NCBI RefSeq assembly: GCF_021654035.1
Contig: NZ_JAJPDW010000001.1
Coordinates: 992,001-1,056,000, forward strand
Source: Microbacterium aurantiacum
Lineage (GTDB): Bacteria > Actinomycetota > Actinomycetes > Actinomycetales > Microbacteriaceae
Length of the DNA stretch: 64,000 nt
Direction: 5' to 3'
The notes under the pieces are model-generated. The model saw nothing but the letters and a program-made list of their open reading frames with translations. It made no database searches and had not been told where the DNA came from. The translations under genes and the position numbers were made by a program. Position 1 is the first letter of the stretch. Each line of letters begins with the position of its first letter. This document shows, piece by piece, positions 63,036-64,000 of the stretch.

Positions 63036-63641
63036 TCACAGCTGAGCCAGAAGCTCCCGCATCGTGGCGATCTCTTCGGTCTGCGACGCGATGATGTCGT
63101 TCGCGAGGGCGACGGCATCCGCGTTCTGGCCGTCGTCGACCTCGTCCTGCGCCATGTCGATGGCGCCCTCGTGGTGCTCGATCATCTGCTCGAGGAACAG
63201 CCGCGCGGCCTCTGTGCCGGTCGCGGCCTCGAGCGCCTCCATGTCGTCTTCGCTCATCATCCCGTCGCCGTGGTGCATGCCGTCCATGTCGTCCATGCCC
63301 GGCATGTCCGCACCCCACGCGTCGAGCCACTCTTCCATCTGCTCGATCTCGGGCTGCTGGGCGGCCTTGATCTGCTCGGCGAGCGCGGTGACCTCCGGGT
63401 CGATGTCGCTCTTCGCGAGAAGCGTGTCCGACATCTCGATGGCCTGCTCGTGGTGGGGGATCATCATCTGCGCGAACATGACGTCCGCACTGTTGGCATC
63501 CACCGCCTCCGCCGACGAGGACGCGTGGTCGCCGTGATCCATGCCGGGCATGGTCGGGGCATCGCTCGCGCAGCCCGTCAGTGCAAGGGCTGCGGCGAGG
63601 GTGACCCCGGCGATCGTCGCAGGGCGCATCGTCTTCATCAT
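63036..63641 (-). CDS. DUF305 lipoprotein
   Basis: A 201-aa secreted lipoprotein with lipobox ALTGC after a signal of about 22 residues. Two related helical halves carry the DUF305 metal-type motifs MMIPHHEQAIEMSD and MIEHHEGAIDMAQDEV, joined by a Met/Asp/His-rich stretch (MPGMDDMDGMHHGDGM). The repeated HH and Met clusters suggest copper or another metal. ATG 63641 (MMKTMRP), with GGAG upstream, is preferred over ATG 63638. It diverges from the copper ATPase gene across a CsoR-type palindrome. Confidence 0.88.
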   Translation of the reverse strand: MMKTMRPATIAGVTLAAALALTGCASDAPTMPGMDHGDHASSSAEAVDANSADVMFAQMMIPHHEQAIEMSDTLLAKSDIDPEVTALAEQIKAAQQPEIEQMEEWLDAWGADMPGMDDMDGMHHGDGMMSEDDMEALEAATGTEAARLFLEQMIEHHEGAIDMAQDEVDDGQNADAVALANDIIASQTEEIATMRELLAQL

Positions 63642-63687
63642 GGGAGTCTCCGTTCGGACGAGGTCTTCCGATTCGTGGCCTTCGGGA

Positions 63688-63704
63688 ATACCCTTGGGGG
63701 GTAT
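63688..63704. promoter_or_regulatory. CsoR-type operator between DUF305 and the copper ATPase
   Basis: ATACCC-TTGGG-GGGTAT, an interrupted palindrome in the form recognised by the copper repressor CsoR (ATACCC...GGGTAT). It lies between divergent starts (63641 and 63760), so it can control both. Confidence 0.75.
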
Positions 63705-63759
63705 CCATGTTCGAGCATACGCCCATCGCTGAGAGACCGCACCCACGGGGAGTGAATCG

Positions 63760-64000
63760 ATGTCCGATCCGCACGCACACCACCGGAATTCGCCGACGAC
63801 GGATGCCGCCCTCGGCGATCCCGGCAATCACGAGGGTCATTCCGCCCACGTCGATCACTCGGCCCACGGCTCGCCGTCCGCCCACAGCGACCACGCAGGC
63901 CATGGCGACCACGCAGGCCACGGGGGTCACGGAGGCCACGCCGGTCACGGCGACCACGTCGGCCAGTTCCGGCGGCTGTTCTGGATCAACCTGATCATCG
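63760..64000 (+). CDS. Copper-translocating P-type ATPase, His-rich N-terminus (3' partial)
   Basis: The gene runs off the window after 80 codons. It begins MSDPHAHHRNSPTTDAALGD, followed by a long Gly/His/Asp/Ala region with repeated GH(A/G)GHGDH units, then HVGQFRRLFWINLII, which is the start of the first membrane segment in CopB-type heavy-metal P1B ATPases. The His tract likely binds Cu or Ag. ATG 63760 follows GGGGAG. The catalytic domains lie beyond the window, so the family is inferred from the N-terminus and the operator. Confidence 0.75.
   Translation, partial: MSDPHAHHRNSPTTDAALGDPGNHEGHSAHVDHSAHGSPSAHSDHAGHGDHAGHGGHGGHAGHGDHVGQFRRLFWINLII

Overview
The window is chromosomal DNA of a high-GC actinobacterium, most likely Microbacterium or a close relative in the Microbacteriaceae. 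The evidence is the GC-rich codon use, frequent GTG/TTG starts, GTGA/ATGA/TGATG gene junctions, and gene pairs also known from Mycobacterium and Streptomyces (mutT1-ppk, senX3-regX3-phoU, glnR near pst, carD-ispDF-cysS-rlmB, XPB helicase with its partner, DUF3027 next to serC, imuA-imuB-dnaE2). Genes are densely packed. I see one tRNA, no rRNA, no CRISPR array, no insertion sequence and no prophage.

Layout. 1-2270: the 3' end of an anti-sigma factor gene, an unknown gene and pabC. 2280-18279: a phosphate and nitrogen control region with pstSCAB, mutT1, ppk, glnR, a small membrane-protein/nitrobindin/ygfZ/FUSC run, a methyltransferase, gpmA, phoU and senX3-regX3. PHO-box-like 11-bp repeats precede pstS (excellent), phoU (fair) and ppk (fair). 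18344-25403: a lipoprotein, carD, ispDF, a GNAT/EamA insertion, cysS, rlmB and a Rossmann protein. 25428-33543: a DUF4032 kinase-like protein, a sugar ABC ATPase, a DsbA-fold protein without CXXC, tRNA-Thr and its adjoining transporter, a nitroreductase-like gene with msrB, DUF2332, DUF3263, a LytR_C protein and a cold-shock gene. 33602-35641: groEL with tandem CIRCE operators, and an orphan WXG100 protein. 35800-42264: DUF2461, DUF1697, a bile-acid-symporter-type transporter, a frameshifted acyl-CoA ligase, and a two-component system.

42395-48514: XPB-type helicase operon, cold-shock gene with DUF3027, and serC. 48577-50482: a DtxR/IdeR regulator and an M23 peptidase behind a structured leader with pseudoknot topology. 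50561-50731: a compact unannotated transcript candidate ending in a strong terminator. 50808-57547: an HNH nuclease, a 104-bp tandem repeat, and the SOS mutasome imuA-imuB-dnaE2 behind a LexA box. 57598-60535: a membrane protein, a hydrolase, SnoaL-like, P-loop and SOUL proteins. 60572-62407: an ABC-F ribosome-protection-type gene behind a leaderless seven-codon upstream ORF, which looks like a drug-sensing attenuator. 62429-64000: a P-loop kinase-like gene, a DUF305 lipoprotein and the start of a His-rich copper P-type ATPase, the last two separated by a CsoR-type palindrome.

The main themes are phosphate storage and sensing (Pst, PhoU, SenX3/RegX3, PPK, with GlnR alongside), stress and DNA-damage responses (CIRCE-groEL, LexA-imuAB/dnaE2, XPB, CarD), and inducible resistance (ABC-F, copper). 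The least explained parts are three RNA-level candidates: the M23 leader, the 170-nt unit after it, and the ABC-F leader.
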